Shown: positions 1-8,882 of the stretch, piece by piece
How positions within the stretch are numbered: the first letter of the stretch is position 1
How the letters are laid out: every line of letters starts with the position of its first letter
Origin: an uncultured Hymenobacter sp.
GTDB lineage: Bacteria; Bacteroidota; Bacteroidia; Cytophagales; Hymenobacteraceae
Length of the DNA: 64,000 nt
Assembly: GCA_913776615.1 (NCBI GenBank)
Contig: CAJYPK010000006.1
Coordinates: 1-64,000, forward strand
Reading direction: 5' to 3'
Program-made: the position numbers and the translations under genes
Notes under the pieces: generated by a model
Databases searched by the model: none
What the model was told of the DNA's origin: nothing
What the model saw: the letters and a program-made list of their open reading frames with translations, nothing else

Positions 1-124
1 TTTTAATTCTTCATTTTTAATTCTTCATTTTTAATTCTTCATTTTTAATTCTTCATTTTTAATTCTTCATTTTTAATTCTTCATTTTTAATTCTTCATTT
101 TTAATTCTTCATTTTTAATTCTTC
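1..124. repeat. 14-bp tandem array (TTTTAATTCTTCAT), truncated by window edge
   Basis: Eight exact copies of the 14-bp unit fill positions 1-112 and a ninth partial copy runs to 124. Read on the minus strand the unit supplies ATG AAG AAT TAA, and the stop codon of cobK (101-103) lies inside it, so the last residues of that protein come from the array. Related A/T-rich words recur at 8883-9003 and 62200-62272. There is no spacer between units, so this is not a CRISPR array. Confidence 0.95.
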
Positions 125-898
125 TAAGTAAGCCAGTAACTCATCTTTGCCCGCCACGGATCGAAAAGTAGCCGGCGTGGCGGGCCGCCGCACTACGAAA
201 ATAGGTACGCCCGCCGCCCCGGCCGCTGCCAGCTTGACCGACAAAAAGCCGCTTTCGCCGCTTTCCTTCGCCACCACCGCCCGCACGCCCAGGCGGCGAA
301 TCAGCGCCGTTTCCGCCGCTACCTCGCGGCCCGGCTCCGCGGGTAGCAGCCACGCGGCCGGCAGCCCCGCCCGGGTGGCCAGCGCCACCGACGAAGCCCG
401 GGGCAGCACCCGAAAATACATGGGGTGGTGCTGCCAGTAGCCCCGCAGCCGCTCAATGGTTTGCACGCCGCTCAGGGCCAGCGCGGGGGCCAGGTCGGCG
501 GCGCGCAGGCAAGCTATTGCTTCTTCGTAGTCCGCCACGTACGTAATGAGTGGATGCGCCTGGCGCGGCGGGTAGGCCCGCTCCAGCCGCAGCACCGGCA
601 GGCCGAGCTGCTGGCTGGCCTCGGCCACGGTAGCGTGCAGCGCCTCGGCAAACGGGTGGCCGGCGTGCACGAGGCACCCTACCTGGTGGCGCCGGCAAAA
701 CGCCACCAGCGTCGCCGTCGTGAACGCGCCCCAGCGGTAGCGGCCATTAGGTGGGAGGTCAAGTTCAACCTGGGTTTTGGTGGAATACCAAAATGCGTAG
801 GCGGTATTTGCTAGCCAGCCCACCGCTTGCTTGCCCTCCGTAGTGCCTCCGAAAACTAAGATGGTTTTGGTAGTCGGAAGTATTACTGGCATAGGCAT
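101..898 (-). CDS. cobK: Precorrin-6A / cobalt-precorrin-6A reductase
   Basis: CobK/CbiJ family reductase (265 aa) that reduces the corrin macrocycle with NADPH at the precorrin-6A step. The N-terminal ILVFGGTTEGK is the nucleotide-binding glycine motif of the family, followed by conserved GHPFAEAL-type and AKESGESG segments. It is the last cobalamin gene in the window and the most downstream of the minus-strand operon, separated from cbiG-cobM by a 220-bp gap holding a perfect inverted repeat. The C-terminal KMKN is encoded by the 14-bp tandem array, so the natural end has probably been altered by the repeat. Length is normal for the family. Confidence 0.9.
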   Translation of the reverse strand: MPMPVILPTTKTILVFGGTTEGKQAVGWLANTAYAFWYSTKTQVELDLPPNGRYRWGAFTTATLVAFCRRHQVGCLVHAGHPFAEALHATVAEASQQLGLPVLRLERAYPPRQAHPLITYVADYEEAIACLRAADLAPALALSGVQTIERLRGYWQHHPMYFRVLPRASSVALATRAGLPAAWLLPAEPGREVAAETALIRRLGVRAVVAKESGESGFLSVKLAAAGAAGVPIFVVRRPATPATFRSVAGKDELLAYLEELKMKN

Positions 899-968
899 GA
901 GGTTGCTAATGTAAGCTGTTCAGTGTGTAGCTGTTCACGTTATCGTTGATGGCCGCCATCTTGGCCGG

Positions 969-1048
969 GTGTAACACCAAGCTCCAGCTTGGTGAGGCGT
1001 TAGGACGCACTCGCCGAGCACTCACCAAGCTGGAGCTTGGTGTTACAC
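969..1048. repeat. Perfect 28-bp inverted repeat between cbiG-cobM and cobK
   Basis: Arms 969-996 and 1021-1048 are perfect reverse complements around a 24-nt spacer. Each arm also contains a nested near-palindrome, CCAAGCT-CC-AGCTTGG. In the operon transcript this would be a very stable hairpin ahead of cobK. There is no T-run, so mRNA protection or a REP/MITE-like mobile repeat is more likely than termination. Confidence 0.85.
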
Positions 1049-1118
1049 TCCTGTTGAATAATACACCACTCTGCTAGCCAGCAAACCACTGTAAATAGCG
1101 TAGCCTGCGAAAACTTAA

Positions 1119-2993
1119 CTAGTTTCCGCCGTCGGCCGGTTGCCTAGATTTCCTCACCTTGGCCGGCTTGCCAGTACGGAAAATATGCTTCCAGTCGGGA
1201 TGATACAGCTGCGAGCGGTTCTTACGCGCCCCGATGGCGGCCCCCACCACGATGAGCACCGTACGCGTGAGCTTGTGCTCCCGGACGAGGCGGGCCAGGT
1301 CGGCGAGCTGGCCGGTGTAGATTTCCTCGTCGTCCCAGGTGACGCGGTAGAGGATGGCCACCGGCGTATCGGCGGGGTAGTGCTCCTCCAGCTGCGCCTG
1401 CACCCGCTTGGCGATGGTGGCACTCAGGAAGATGCACATGGTAGCGCGGTGCTGGGCCATTGCCGCCAGGTCCTCGTGCGGGGGGAGCGGCGTGTTGCCC
1501 GCGCCCCGCGTCAGGATGATGGTCTGCACCACCTCCGGGATGGTAAACTCCGAGTTCAGACTAGCCGCCGCGGCCTGAAACGCCGAGATGCCGGGCACGA
1601 TGAAGTAGGCCATGCCGCGCTCGTCAAACGCCGTCATCTGCTCCTGGATGGCCCCGTAAATGGCCGGGTCGCCGGAGTGCAGCCGCACGACGAGCTGCCC
1701 GCGCTGGTAGTGCTCGCTCATCAGGTGCAGCTGCTCTTCCAGGGTCATACTGGCCGAGTTGCGCACCACCGCGCCGGGCTTGGCGTAGTGGGTCAGGCGC
1801 TCGGGCACCAGGCTGCCGGCGTAGAGAATGAGGTCGGCGGCTTCCAGCAATTCCTTGCCTTTCAGGCTGATGAGGCTGGCATCGCCGGGCCCCGCGCCCA
1901 CAATGGCCACCACGCCGCGCCGCTCGGCGGCGGCGTCGAGCGCCACGGCCAGGGTGTGCTTCTTACCCGAGGCGACCGTGACTTTCTGCTTTTCCAGCAG
2001 CAAGCGGCCGTTGCCGCTGGCCAGCTGGGCGGCGGCCTCGCCCACGCTGGGCACGCCGAGCTTATCCAGCACGACTGCCGACGGGTTGGGAGTAGTCTGG
2101 GTGTTCAGCGCCTCGGCGGGGTAGGTGAGCAGCGGTACGCCCAGGCGCTCGGCCAGCGCCAGGAAAGCTACCTCGTCGTGCTTTATATCGATGGAATTAA
2201 TTGATTTAACCGCCTCAATCGCCAGCTCGTGCGCGGCCAGCTGGCCGCGCACCGAGGCGTCGAGCAAGTCGGCCTCAATGTCGCGCGAGCAGCCCATGCC
2301 CACGTGCAGCACCGGCGCGTAAAATGCCAGCGTCGGCACCGGGGCCCGGAGCGGGCGGTAGGTTACGGCCAGCGCCAGCTGGTACTGGTCCCAGGCGATG
2401 GCGGCGCGGTCGTAGAAGACGTCCACAAAATCGGGCTTGGTTTTTTCGAGCCAGCGGGTGCCCTCGTCCTGCACGTCCAGCAGCAGCGCGGTCTTGGCGT
2501 TGTTGACGAACAAGGAAAGCAGCTGGTTGAGCGGCTGGCTGGGCTCGGCCCGCCAGTTGAATTGCCCGGCCAGCGTATCCAGAGCCCAGATATTTTGCAA
2601 GTCGCTGGCCGTGGTGATGACGGCCTGCGCCCCCAGCACCCGCGCCAGGCGGCGGGCCAGCTCGTTGGCCCCGCCCCGGTGCCCGCCCAGCACCGGCTGC
2701 ACAAACTGCCCGTGGTCGTCGAGGTTGAGGATGGCCGGGTCGGTGGCTTTGTCCTGCACGTAGGGCGCGATGCTGCGCACGCAGATACCCAGCGCCCCGA
2801 CGAAGATAAAGGCCTCATACTCCGTAAACGACGTTGCCAGAAAATCGGCAGTCGACGCGATGGGCTGCACGGCGGGCGGGCCGCCGGGGCGGGTCGAAAA
2901 CACGACGCTGCCGTCGAGCTCCCGGCGGAGGCGGTCGGCGAGCAGCACGCCGCGGTCGGTGCTGGCGAGGATGGCGGTGGGCTTCTTCTTCAT
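1119..2993 (-). CDS. Fusion: cobalt-precorrin-5A hydrolase (CbiG) + precorrin-4 C11-methyltransferase (CobM/CbiF)
   Basis: A 624-aa bifunctional corrin enzyme. Residues about 1-355 are CbiG: an N-terminal region with FVGALGICVR and VLGGHRGGANELA, and a C-terminal CbiG domain with HVGMGCSRDIE at about 230-240; it opens the delta-lactone of cobalt-precorrin-5A. Residues about 361-610 are the SAM-dependent C11-methyltransferase, with VAIVGAGPGD, RLHSGDPAIYGA and PGISAFQAAAA. The methyltransferase makes the substrate that the hydrolase opens, so the fusion joins two consecutive steps. The start ATG overlaps the stop of cobL by 4 bp. CbiG points to the anaerobic, early-cobalt-insertion route. Confidence 0.93.
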   Translation of the reverse strand: MKKKPTAILASTDRGVLLADRLRRELDGSVVFSTRPGGPPAVQPIASTADFLATSFTEYEAFIFVGALGICVRSIAPYVQDKATDPAILNLDDHGQFVQPVLGGHRGGANELARRLARVLGAQAVITTASDLQNIWALDTLAGQFNWRAEPSQPLNQLLSLFVNNAKTALLLDVQDEGTRWLEKTKPDFVDVFYDRAAIAWDQYQLALAVTYRPLRAPVPTLAFYAPVLHVGMGCSRDIEADLLDASVRGQLAAHELAIEAVKSINSIDIKHDEVAFLALAERLGVPLLTYPAEALNTQTTPNPSAVVLDKLGVPSVGEAAAQLASGNGRLLLEKQKVTVASGKKHTLAVALDAAAERRGVVAIVGAGPGDASLISLKGKELLEAADLILYAGSLVPERLTHYAKPGAVVRNSASMTLEEQLHLMSEHYQRGQLVVRLHSGDPAIYGAIQEQMTAFDERGMAYFIVPGISAFQAAAASLNSEFTIPEVVQTIILTRGAGNTPLPPHEDLAAMAQHRATMCIFLSATIAKRVQAQLEEHYPADTPVAILYRVTWDDEEIYTGQLADLARLVREHKLTRTVLIVVGAAIGARKNRSQLYHPDWKHIFRTGKPAKVRKSRQPADGGN

Positions 2994-4183
2994 GGTTTAG
3001 TAGCAGCTAGTACCCAGATGGGGTTGTGGTGGTCGAGCTGCACGCGCTGGGGCGGCGCGGGCAACTGCCAGCCCAGCGCGTGCGCCTGGGCTAAAAACTG
3101 GTCGTGGCTGGTGGGTAGCACGGCGTTCAGCACCACGGTGCCGCCGGGGGGCAGCAGCGCGTCGAGCCGGGCCAGCAGCTCGGGCAGCCGGCCCCCGTGG
3201 CCGCCCACGAACACCGCCTCGGGCACCGGCAGGGCCGCCAGGTCCTGGGCGAAGAAATCGCCCATCACCGCCGTAATGCCGGGGGCGGAAAGTCGCCGCG
3301 CATTGGCGGCCAGGATGGCCGCGCACTCGGGCCGCCGCTCGAAGGCCACTACCGTCAGCTGCGGAAACAGCCGCCGCGCCTCAATCGCCACCGAGCCCGT
3401 GCAAAAGCCCACGTCCCAGAACACGCGCTTGCCGGCCAGCCCCAATTGGCTGAGGCTGAGCAGCCGAATGGCTTTTTTGGTCAGCATGCCCGGCCGGCCC
3501 GGCAGGCCCACGAACGCCGCGTCGTCGAGGCCCCAGCTTCGAACGGGCGCTGCGGTTTGGCGCAGCAGCACGCAGTTGAGGGGCAGAAACTCGGCCCGGG
3601 CCGCCTCGGCCAGCGCGTAGCGGCCCAGCCGCTCGTGCGGGCCGTCGAGGTCCTCGCCCACCAGCACTTCGTAGTGCTGAAAATTGTAGTCGAGCAGCCG
3701 CTGGGCAAGGGCGGCCGGCGTGCGCACGCCATCGGTCAGCACGGCGATGAGCGGCTCGTAGCGCAGCAGCGCCTCGTCGAGCTGCTGCCAGCTCCGGCCG
3801 TGCACCGAGGTATTGCGCACCTGCTCGTAGGGCTGGCCCAGCTTGGCGCACAGGCGCTGCACGCTGTTGAAGGCCGGGTACACGGCCAGGGTCGCCGCCG
3901 GGTCGTGCGTTTGAATCGTGCGCACCATGCCGAAAAACAGCGGGTCGCCGCTGGCAAATACCAGAATCGGCCCCGCCGCGGCCCGGTACGCGGCAAACAG
4001 CGCCGGTATGTCGCCGCCGATGGCTAGCCAGGTGTGCGGGCTGGGCAACAGGTCTTTAACCAGCTCATAGTGCCGCCGCCCGCCCGAAAACACCGCGTGC
4101 CCGGCCACCAGCCGGCGCACCTCGGCGGGCAGCGCCACGGGCGTGGTATTAGGTAGGCCAACTACGGTATAGTGTCGCATCAC
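2990..4183 (-). CDS. cobL: Precorrin-6Y C5,15-methyltransferase / decarboxylase (CbiE-CbiT fusion)
   Basis: 397 aa. CbiE domain at about 5-205 (ASGDPLFFGMV at 78-88, the tetrapyrrole methylase GDP loop) and CbiT domain at about 230-397, with a Rossmann SAM site FWDVGFCTGSVAIEA at 255-269. It methylates C5 and C15 and decarboxylates the C12 acetate. It overlaps the downstream cbiG-cobM by 4 bp and lies 9 bp from the upstream cobJ-cobH, so translation is probably coupled. CobL-type fusion of CbiE and CbiT is common; a symbol of cbiET would be equally fair. Confidence 0.93.
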   Translation of the reverse strand: MMRHYTVVGLPNTTPVALPAEVRRLVAGHAVFSGGRRHYELVKDLLPSPHTWLAIGGDIPALFAAYRAAAGPILVFASGDPLFFGMVRTIQTHDPAATLAVYPAFNSVQRLCAKLGQPYEQVRNTSVHGRSWQQLDEALLRYEPLIAVLTDGVRTPAALAQRLLDYNFQHYEVLVGEDLDGPHERLGRYALAEAARAEFLPLNCVLLRQTAAPVRSWGLDDAAFVGLPGRPGMLTKKAIRLLSLSQLGLAGKRVFWDVGFCTGSVAIEARRLFPQLTVVAFERRPECAAILAANARRLSAPGITAVMGDFFAQDLAALPVPEAVFVGGHGGRLPELLARLDALLPPGGTVVLNAVLPTSHDQFLAQAHALGWQLPAPPQRVQLDHHNPIWVLAATKP

Positions 4184-4192
4184 GAGAGGGAA

Positions 4193-5551
4193 TTAGAGCG
4201 CCTGCGGCAGCGTGAAGGCGGCGTTGACAATGCTGGCGGCCACGCTGCTGCCGCCCTTGCGCCCCTCGATGATCACGAGCGGCACCCCCCGTAAGCTCTT
4301 GGTTTTGAGCTTGGCCTCGACCACGTTCACGAAGCCGACCGGCGCGGCGATGATGCCCGCCGGCTGGCAGCGGCCCGCCTGTACCTGCTCGGCCAGCTCA
4401 AACAGGGCCGTGGGCGCGTTGCCCACCACGAACAGCGCCGTGGGGTGCTCGGCCAGGGCCAGCCGCATCCCGGCCTGGCTGCGCGTCAGGCCCTCGCGCG
4501 CGGCGAGGTCGGCCACCCGGGCATCGTTGAGGTAGCACCGCACGTCGACCCCGTACTGCTCGCGGTAGGCGCGGGTGATGCCGGCCTGCACCATCGTCAC
4601 GTCGGTCACGACGGTGCCGCCGCCCGCCAGGTAGGCGTGCCAGTGCTCCAGGGGTTGCTGCTGCGCGTAGTACAGCTGCTCGTACTCAAAGTCGGCGGTG
4701 CTGTGGATGCACCGCACCACGGCCCAGCGATCGGCTGCCGCGAGGTCGGGGCGCTGCAATTCGGCCTCAATCTGGCGGAAGCTCTCGTCCTGAATCTCCG
4801 CGCCGGTGGCGGGCTTGCGGGCCAGGTAGCCCCGGGGCGTCACCAGAAACTCGCCGAAGCGGTAAGTCTGCGAGTTGCCGATCAGCACCAGGCAAAACAT
4901 GTCCACCAGCGTCACGTCGAGCTCCGCCAGGGTGGTCAGGTGAATAGTTTCCTCGGGCCGCGTCACCTGCCGCACGATGGCCACGGGGGTGGTGGGGGCC
5001 CGGTGCGCCAGAAAAATCTCGCGCAGCCGGCTCAGCTGCCAGTTGCGCTTCTGGCTGCGCGGGTTGTAGAGCGAGGTCACGAAATCACCCGTCGCGGCCG
5101 CCGTGATGCGCTTTTCAATCGTGCCCCAGGGCGTCATGAGGTCGGAAAGCGAGAGGCAGCAAAAGTCGTGGCCGATGGGCGCGCCCAGCCGCGCCGCCGC
5201 CGCCTGGAAGGCGCTGATGCCGGGCAGGGTTTGCAGCTCAATGTCGGTGCGCTGCTGGCGGGCCGCGTACTCGTACACCAGCGAGGCCATGGCGTAAATG
5301 CCCGCGTCGCCCGAGCTGATGACGGCCACGTGCGTGCCCGGCCGGCAGCTGTTTACGGCCAGCTCGGCGCGGGCTTCCTCCTCCGACAGCTCGCGGCCCA
5401 GGCTGACGCAGCCGGGCTTGAGCAAGTGAGTAATGAATTGAAAATAATAGTGATACCCAATCACCACGTCGGCGTCGGCCAGCGCCTGCTGCGCCGCCGG
5501 CACCAGGTACGCATCCGAGCCGGGCCCAATGCCGATCACGCTTAACCGCAT
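4193..5551 (-). CDS. Fusion: precorrin-3B C17-methyltransferase (CobJ) + precorrin-8X methylmutase (CobH)
   Basis: 452 aa. Residues 1-240 are the C17-methyltransferase that makes the ring contraction (VIGIGPGSD at the N-terminus, SSGDAGIYAMASL at 79-91, LPGISAFQAAAARLG). Residues about 251-452 are the methylmutase that moves methyl C11 to C12 to give hydrogenobyrinic/cobyrinic acid; CIHSTADFEY carries the expected catalytic His at about 283 and the end has the FVNVVEAK and GRKGGSS segments. The two activities are non-consecutive steps, so the fusion probably reflects co-expression or channelling. Its start overlaps the cobI stop by 10 bp. Confidence 0.93.
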   Translation of the reverse strand: MRLSVIGIGPGSDAYLVPAAQQALADADVVIGYHYYFQFITHLLKPGCVSLGRELSEEEARAELAVNSCRPGTHVAVISSGDAGIYAMASLVYEYAARQQRTDIELQTLPGISAFQAAAARLGAPIGHDFCCLSLSDLMTPWGTIEKRITAAATGDFVTSLYNPRSQKRNWQLSRLREIFLAHRAPTTPVAIVRQVTRPEETIHLTTLAELDVTLVDMFCLVLIGNSQTYRFGEFLVTPRGYLARKPATGAEIQDESFRQIEAELQRPDLAAADRWAVVRCIHSTADFEYEQLYYAQQQPLEHWHAYLAGGGTVVTDVTMVQAGITRAYREQYGVDVRCYLNDARVADLAAREGLTRSQAGMRLALAEHPTALFVVGNAPTALFELAEQVQAGRCQPAGIIAAPVGFVNVVEAKLKTKSLRGVPLVIIEGRKGGSSVAASIVNAAFTLPQAL

Positions 5552-6270
5552 AGCAAGCTCTTCAAAATAAGGAGGGAAAAATAGGGGAGCTCGCGCCCCG
5601 CCAGGTCGTCGAGGTCGGTGGTGAGGTACTGGGCGGGCGTGCCCAGGCGCTCGGCGTAGTAGGCCGTGGCCTGGCCCGCCGCCACGGCCGGGCGCACGTA
5701 GGCGAGCGCCCCCCGCACCTTGATGAGCACCACGGTTTCGAACTCGCGCAGGTAGCCTTCCAGCGCCGCCGCGCTGGCCAGCAGCGGCACGACGGCCACC
5801 TTCTCGCGCAGCACCGCCAGCGGTACCTGGTGCGCGGCCGTGGCCAGCAGAAAGGAGGGAACGCCGGCAATGATTTCGACCGGCAGCTGGTGCTCGTGCA
5901 GGTGCGCCAGCAGGTAGGCGAAGGTGCTGTAAAAAGTGCTGTCGCCCTCGCTCACGAAGGCCACCGTACGCCCGGCCTCGTAGTCGGCTTTTATCTGGTA
6001 AAAGACTTGCTCATAGCCCAGGAGCGCCGCCGTACGGTCGGTGCGCATGGGTAGAAACAGTCCGCGCAGCTTGGCGTCGGCCAGGCCCAGGGCCCGCAGA
6101 ATTCCCAGCGAATAGCTGCTCGGCTGCCCGTCGGCCTGTACCGAGCCGGGGTAGTAGATGAGGTCGGCCCGCTGCAAGGCCCGCAGGCCCTTGACGGTAA
6201 TCAGCTCCGGGTCGCCGGGGCCGAGCGAGACGCCATAAATTTTGCCTATGGGGGCTGGGGTAGAGGTCAT
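5542..6270 (-). CDS. cobI: Precorrin-2 / cobalt-precorrin-2 C20-methyltransferase
   Basis: 242-aa tetrapyrrole methylase (CobI/CbiL). The N-terminus has YGVSLGPGDPELITVKGL, the family signature, followed by DLIYYPGS and SEGDSTFYSTFAYL, the CobI-type substrate loop. It transfers methyl from SAM to C20. It sits 3 bp downstream of cbiX and overlaps the following cobJ-cobH by 10 bp, which is tight operon packing. Confidence 0.93.
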   Translation of the reverse strand: MTSTPAPIGKIYGVSLGPGDPELITVKGLRALQRADLIYYPGSVQADGQPSSYSLGILRALGLADAKLRGLFLPMRTDRTAALLGYEQVFYQIKADYEAGRTVAFVSEGDSTFYSTFAYLLAHLHEHQLPVEIIAGVPSFLLATAAHQVPLAVLREKVAVVPLLASAAALEGYLREFETVVLIKVRGALAYVRPAVAAGQATAYYAERLGTPAQYLTTDLDDLAGRELPYFSLLILKSLLCG

Positions 6271-6273
6271 GCG

Positions 6274-7212
6274 CTAGATACCGAGCAGCTTTTTGAGCTG
6301 CGGCAGCAGCCCTTTCTTCGCGCCGATTTTTTGTTCTTCCTCGAAGAGAATGCCCCTCACGTTGAGGTGGTGGCCGGTTTGCTCCTTGCCCACTTCGTCT
6401 TCAAAACCAATAATTTGGGTGCGGTACTTGCAGAGCTGGCAGTTCATATTGGGGCTGCCAAACTCGACTTCGGCAATGCGCTCGTCCACGGCTTGCAGCA
6501 GCAGCTCGTCGCTGCCGAAGGAGCCGGTGCAGAGGTACTCCTTGGCGGAGTTGACCTGGTGCACCGCCACCTGACTATAAATGCGCTTGAGCAGCACGCC
6601 GGTAAACAGGAACACCGGCAAGACCACCACGCGCCGGTAGGGCAGACTGTCCACCAGCGGGAGCGTGTCGGCGAGCAGCGGCCTGGTCACGCCTACGTAC
6701 GCGGTGGTGGCAAAGCCGAAGCCCAGCCCCTCCCACACGAGGCGCGTGAGCTTGGCGACTTCCGAATTGGCGTCGGGATCGTTGGTGCCGCGGCCCACCA
6801 CCAGCAGGCAGCATTCTTCGCGGGGCACGGGCGGCTGGCCGGCCTCGGCCTGCTGCACCAGCTGGCGGGCCAGTTGCAGGAGCGGGGCCGAAATGCCCAG
6901 GTGCCGCCCCAGGGTGATAATAAGGTCGGGGTACTGCCGTTGCAGCGAGTTCATCTCGAACGGAATATCGTTCTTGGCGTGCCCGCCGGCGAAGAGGATG
7001 GCCGGAATGGCCGTAATCTGCCGCACGCCCTGCTGGTACATGCGCTCGACGGCGGCGGCGTAAATGGGGTGCGCAAATTCCAAAAAGCCGTAGTCGATAA
7101 CGCGGTCGGGGTAGCGCGGCACCAGGCCCGCCACCAGCTCCTGAAAGCCGGCCGTGCCTTCCTTGTCGCGGCTGCCGTGCCCGCAGAGCAGAATGCCTTG
7201 TTTACTTGCCAT
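6274..7212 (-). CDS. cbiX: Sirohydrochlorin cobaltochelatase, long CbiX form
   Basis: 312 aa with two chelatase half-domains. The first has LLCGHGSRD (His11 region) and the second VVGRGTNDPDANSEV. The C-terminal extension carries MNCQLC at 256-261, the MxCxxC motif that in long CbiX proteins binds an iron-sulfur cluster, and a GHHLNVRG stretch. It inserts cobalt into sirohydrochlorin, committing the tetrapyrrole to the early-insertion B12 route. It lies 7 bp after cobA. The motif and length exclude the short archaeal CbiXS form. Confidence 0.92.
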   Translation of the reverse strand: MASKQGILLCGHGSRDKEGTAGFQELVAGLVPRYPDRVIDYGFLEFAHPIYAAAVERMYQQGVRQITAIPAILFAGGHAKNDIPFEMNSLQRQYPDLIITLGRHLGISAPLLQLARQLVQQAEAGQPPVPREECCLLVVGRGTNDPDANSEVAKLTRLVWEGLGFGFATTAYVGVTRPLLADTLPLVDSLPYRRVVVLPVFLFTGVLLKRIYSQVAVHQVNSAKEYLCTGSFGSDELLLQAVDERIAEVEFGSPNMNCQLCKYRTQIIGFEDEVGKEQTGHHLNVRGILFEEEQKIGAKKGLLPQLKKLLGI

Positions 7213-7219
7213 GAGTACG

Positions 7220-8005
7220 TTAGCTTACGGAGGGTAAGTGGGCCGCTACCTCGTCGAGCGAGCAGGCGTACTTGCCGATGACGAATACCACGGGCAGGGG
7301 CAGGGCGGCCTGGGCCAGCGCCGCCTCGATCTCCGCCAGCGGGGCCGTGACGAGCCGCTGCCGCGGCCCCGATACCTGGGAAACGGCCGATACGTACACG
7401 GTGTCGGGGCCGGCCGCCGCTCGCAGCTTGGCTACTACTTGCGCCAAGTTGCTCAGGCCCATGTACATGACCAGGGTGGTGCCCGTGCGCAGCATGTTGG
7501 CCAGCGCGTCGAGCTGCTCAAAATCGTAGTTGGCCGTGTGGGCCGTGCACAGCAGCACCGCGTTGCTGAAATTGCGCTCGGTAATCGGAATGTGCACCAG
7601 GCTCGCCGCCGCCAGGCCCGCCGTGAGGCCGGGCACCACTTCGTAGGGTACCTGCTGCTCGGTGAGGTAGCGGATTTCCTCGGCGGCCCGCCCGAATACG
7701 AAGGGGTCGCCGGCTTTCAGCCGCACCACGCGCCGGCCCCGGCGGGCGTGGGCCACCAGGGCCTCGTTGATGGCTTGCTGCCGCTGCCGGGGGTCTACCT
7801 GGTCGCCGTATTTTTTGCCCGCGTAGACGAGCTCGGCCCCGGGGGCGCACAGCGCCAGCACCTCCGCCGAAACCAGGTTGTCGTACAGCACTACGTGGGC
7901 TTGCTCCAGGCGGTGCCGGGCCCGCACCGTGAGGAGGTCGGCCGCGCCCGGCCCGGCCCCCACAATGCTGACCAGGGGGGCTAGGGGGTCATTGGCTGGC
8001 GTCAC
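7220..8005 (-). CDS. cobA: Uroporphyrinogen-III C-methyltransferase (SUMT)
   Basis: 261 aa. VSIVGAGPGAADLLTVRA, LVYAGKKYGD, VRLKAGDPFVFGRAAEE and the ending of a stand-alone SUMT, with no CysG-type siroheme synthase domain. It makes precorrin-2 from uroporphyrinogen III with two SAM molecules and so feeds both siroheme and B12. It overlaps the upstream SDR gene by 17 bp and precedes cbiX by 7 bp. Confidence 0.94.
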   Translation of the reverse strand: MTPANDPLAPLVSIVGAGPGAADLLTVRARHRLEQAHVVLYDNLVSAEVLALCAPGAELVYAGKKYGDQVDPRQRQQAINEALVAHARRGRRVVRLKAGDPFVFGRAAEEIRYLTEQQVPYEVVPGLTAGLAAASLVHIPITERNFSNAVLLCTAHTANYDFEQLDALANMLRTGTTLVMYMGLSNLAQVVAKLRAAAGPDTVYVSAVSQVSGPRQRLVTAPLAEIEAALAQAALPLPVVFVIGKYACSLDEVAAHLPSVS

Positions 8006-8861
8006 GGGTGGGTTGCGTAAAGAGGGCGAGCGGATCGGGAAACAAGAAGCGGTACTGCAACCGGGCTTTCAGCTTTTCGGAGCTCACGACCTTGGCCGGC
8101 CGGGGCTGCGCCGGCCCCAGGTCCGGGAGCGTAAAGTGGCGGGCCCGGGCCGCCGCCGCGTAGTAGCTACGCCGGGTAGGGTGCGCGTCGGCGCAGGCGT
8201 TGAATACCTCGCCCCACGCCCGCTGGCGCACTATCTCGTGCATAATGCGCACGCAGTCGTCCCGGTGAATGACGTTCATGGGCGTGTCGAGCGCCCGGCT
8301 GCGCCGCTCAATGGCCGCGGCGCTGTCCGGCAGCCGGTCGTAGCCAATCAGCCCGCCGAAGCGCAGCACCGTGGTGCGAAAGGCGGGTTCCCGTTGCAGC
8401 AGCTGTTCGAGCTGGCGCACGACGACCCCGCCGGGCTTGGTAGGGGCCGGCTCGCTCGCTTCGGTAGCCAGCGGCTCGTCATCGGCGTACACCGACGTGG
8501 AGCTGACGTACAGCACCTGCCGCACCCCGCCGCCCCGCGCCCGCTCGATCAGGTGCGCGTACTGGGCCAGCTGCTCGGCGGCGGCTTGGCCCCGCTGCGG
8601 CGGCACGGTAATGAGCAGGGTAGGGGCGTCCCAAAAGGCGCTGGCCGGCGGGGCGGCCGCCGCCGTGAGCACCAGCTCGAAGGCCGCCAGCCCCAGCGCC
8701 CGTACTTCCGCCGCGCCGGCGGCGGTGGTGCGGGAAACGGCCACCTCGTAGCCCTGCGCTTGCAGGTACCGGGCCAGGGGCAGGCCCAGCCACCCGCCCC
8801 CCAGCACGCTGATGCGCTGGCGGGCCGACTCGGGCCGAGTGGGAAGCTCACTAGTCATCAT
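7989..8861 (-). CDS. NAD(P)-dependent SDR/epimerase-like protein
   Basis: 290 aa. The N-terminal ISVLGGGWLGLPLARYL is a Rossmann GxGxxG motif; SSTSVYADDE at about 124-133 carries the Ser/Tyr pattern of extended SDR proteins (YeeZ-like). No conserved link between this family and corrin synthesis is known to me, yet its stop overlaps cobA by 17 bp and it lies behind the riboswitch, so it is co-transcribed with the B12 genes. The substrate is unknown. It could be a passenger or a B12-linked oxidoreductase. Confidence 0.8.
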   Translation of the reverse strand: MMTSELPTRPESARQRISVLGGGWLGLPLARYLQAQGYEVAVSRTTAAGAAEVRALGLAAFELVLTAAAAPPASAFWDAPTLLITVPPQRGQAAAEQLAQYAHLIERARGGGVRQVLYVSSTSVYADDEPLATEASEPAPTKPGGVVVRQLEQLLQREPAFRTTVLRFGGLIGYDRLPDSAAAIERRSRALDTPMNVIHRDDCVRIMHEIVRQRAWGEVFNACADAHPTRRSYYAAAARARHFTLPDLGPAQPRPAKVVSSEKLKARLQYRFLFPDPLALFTQPTRDASQ

Positions 8862-8882
8862 GAAGTACTTTGGGTAGAATTA

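Noticed and set aside
1..124. CRISPR-like array
   Set aside because: Units are 14 bp with no spacers; it is a simple tandem repeat.
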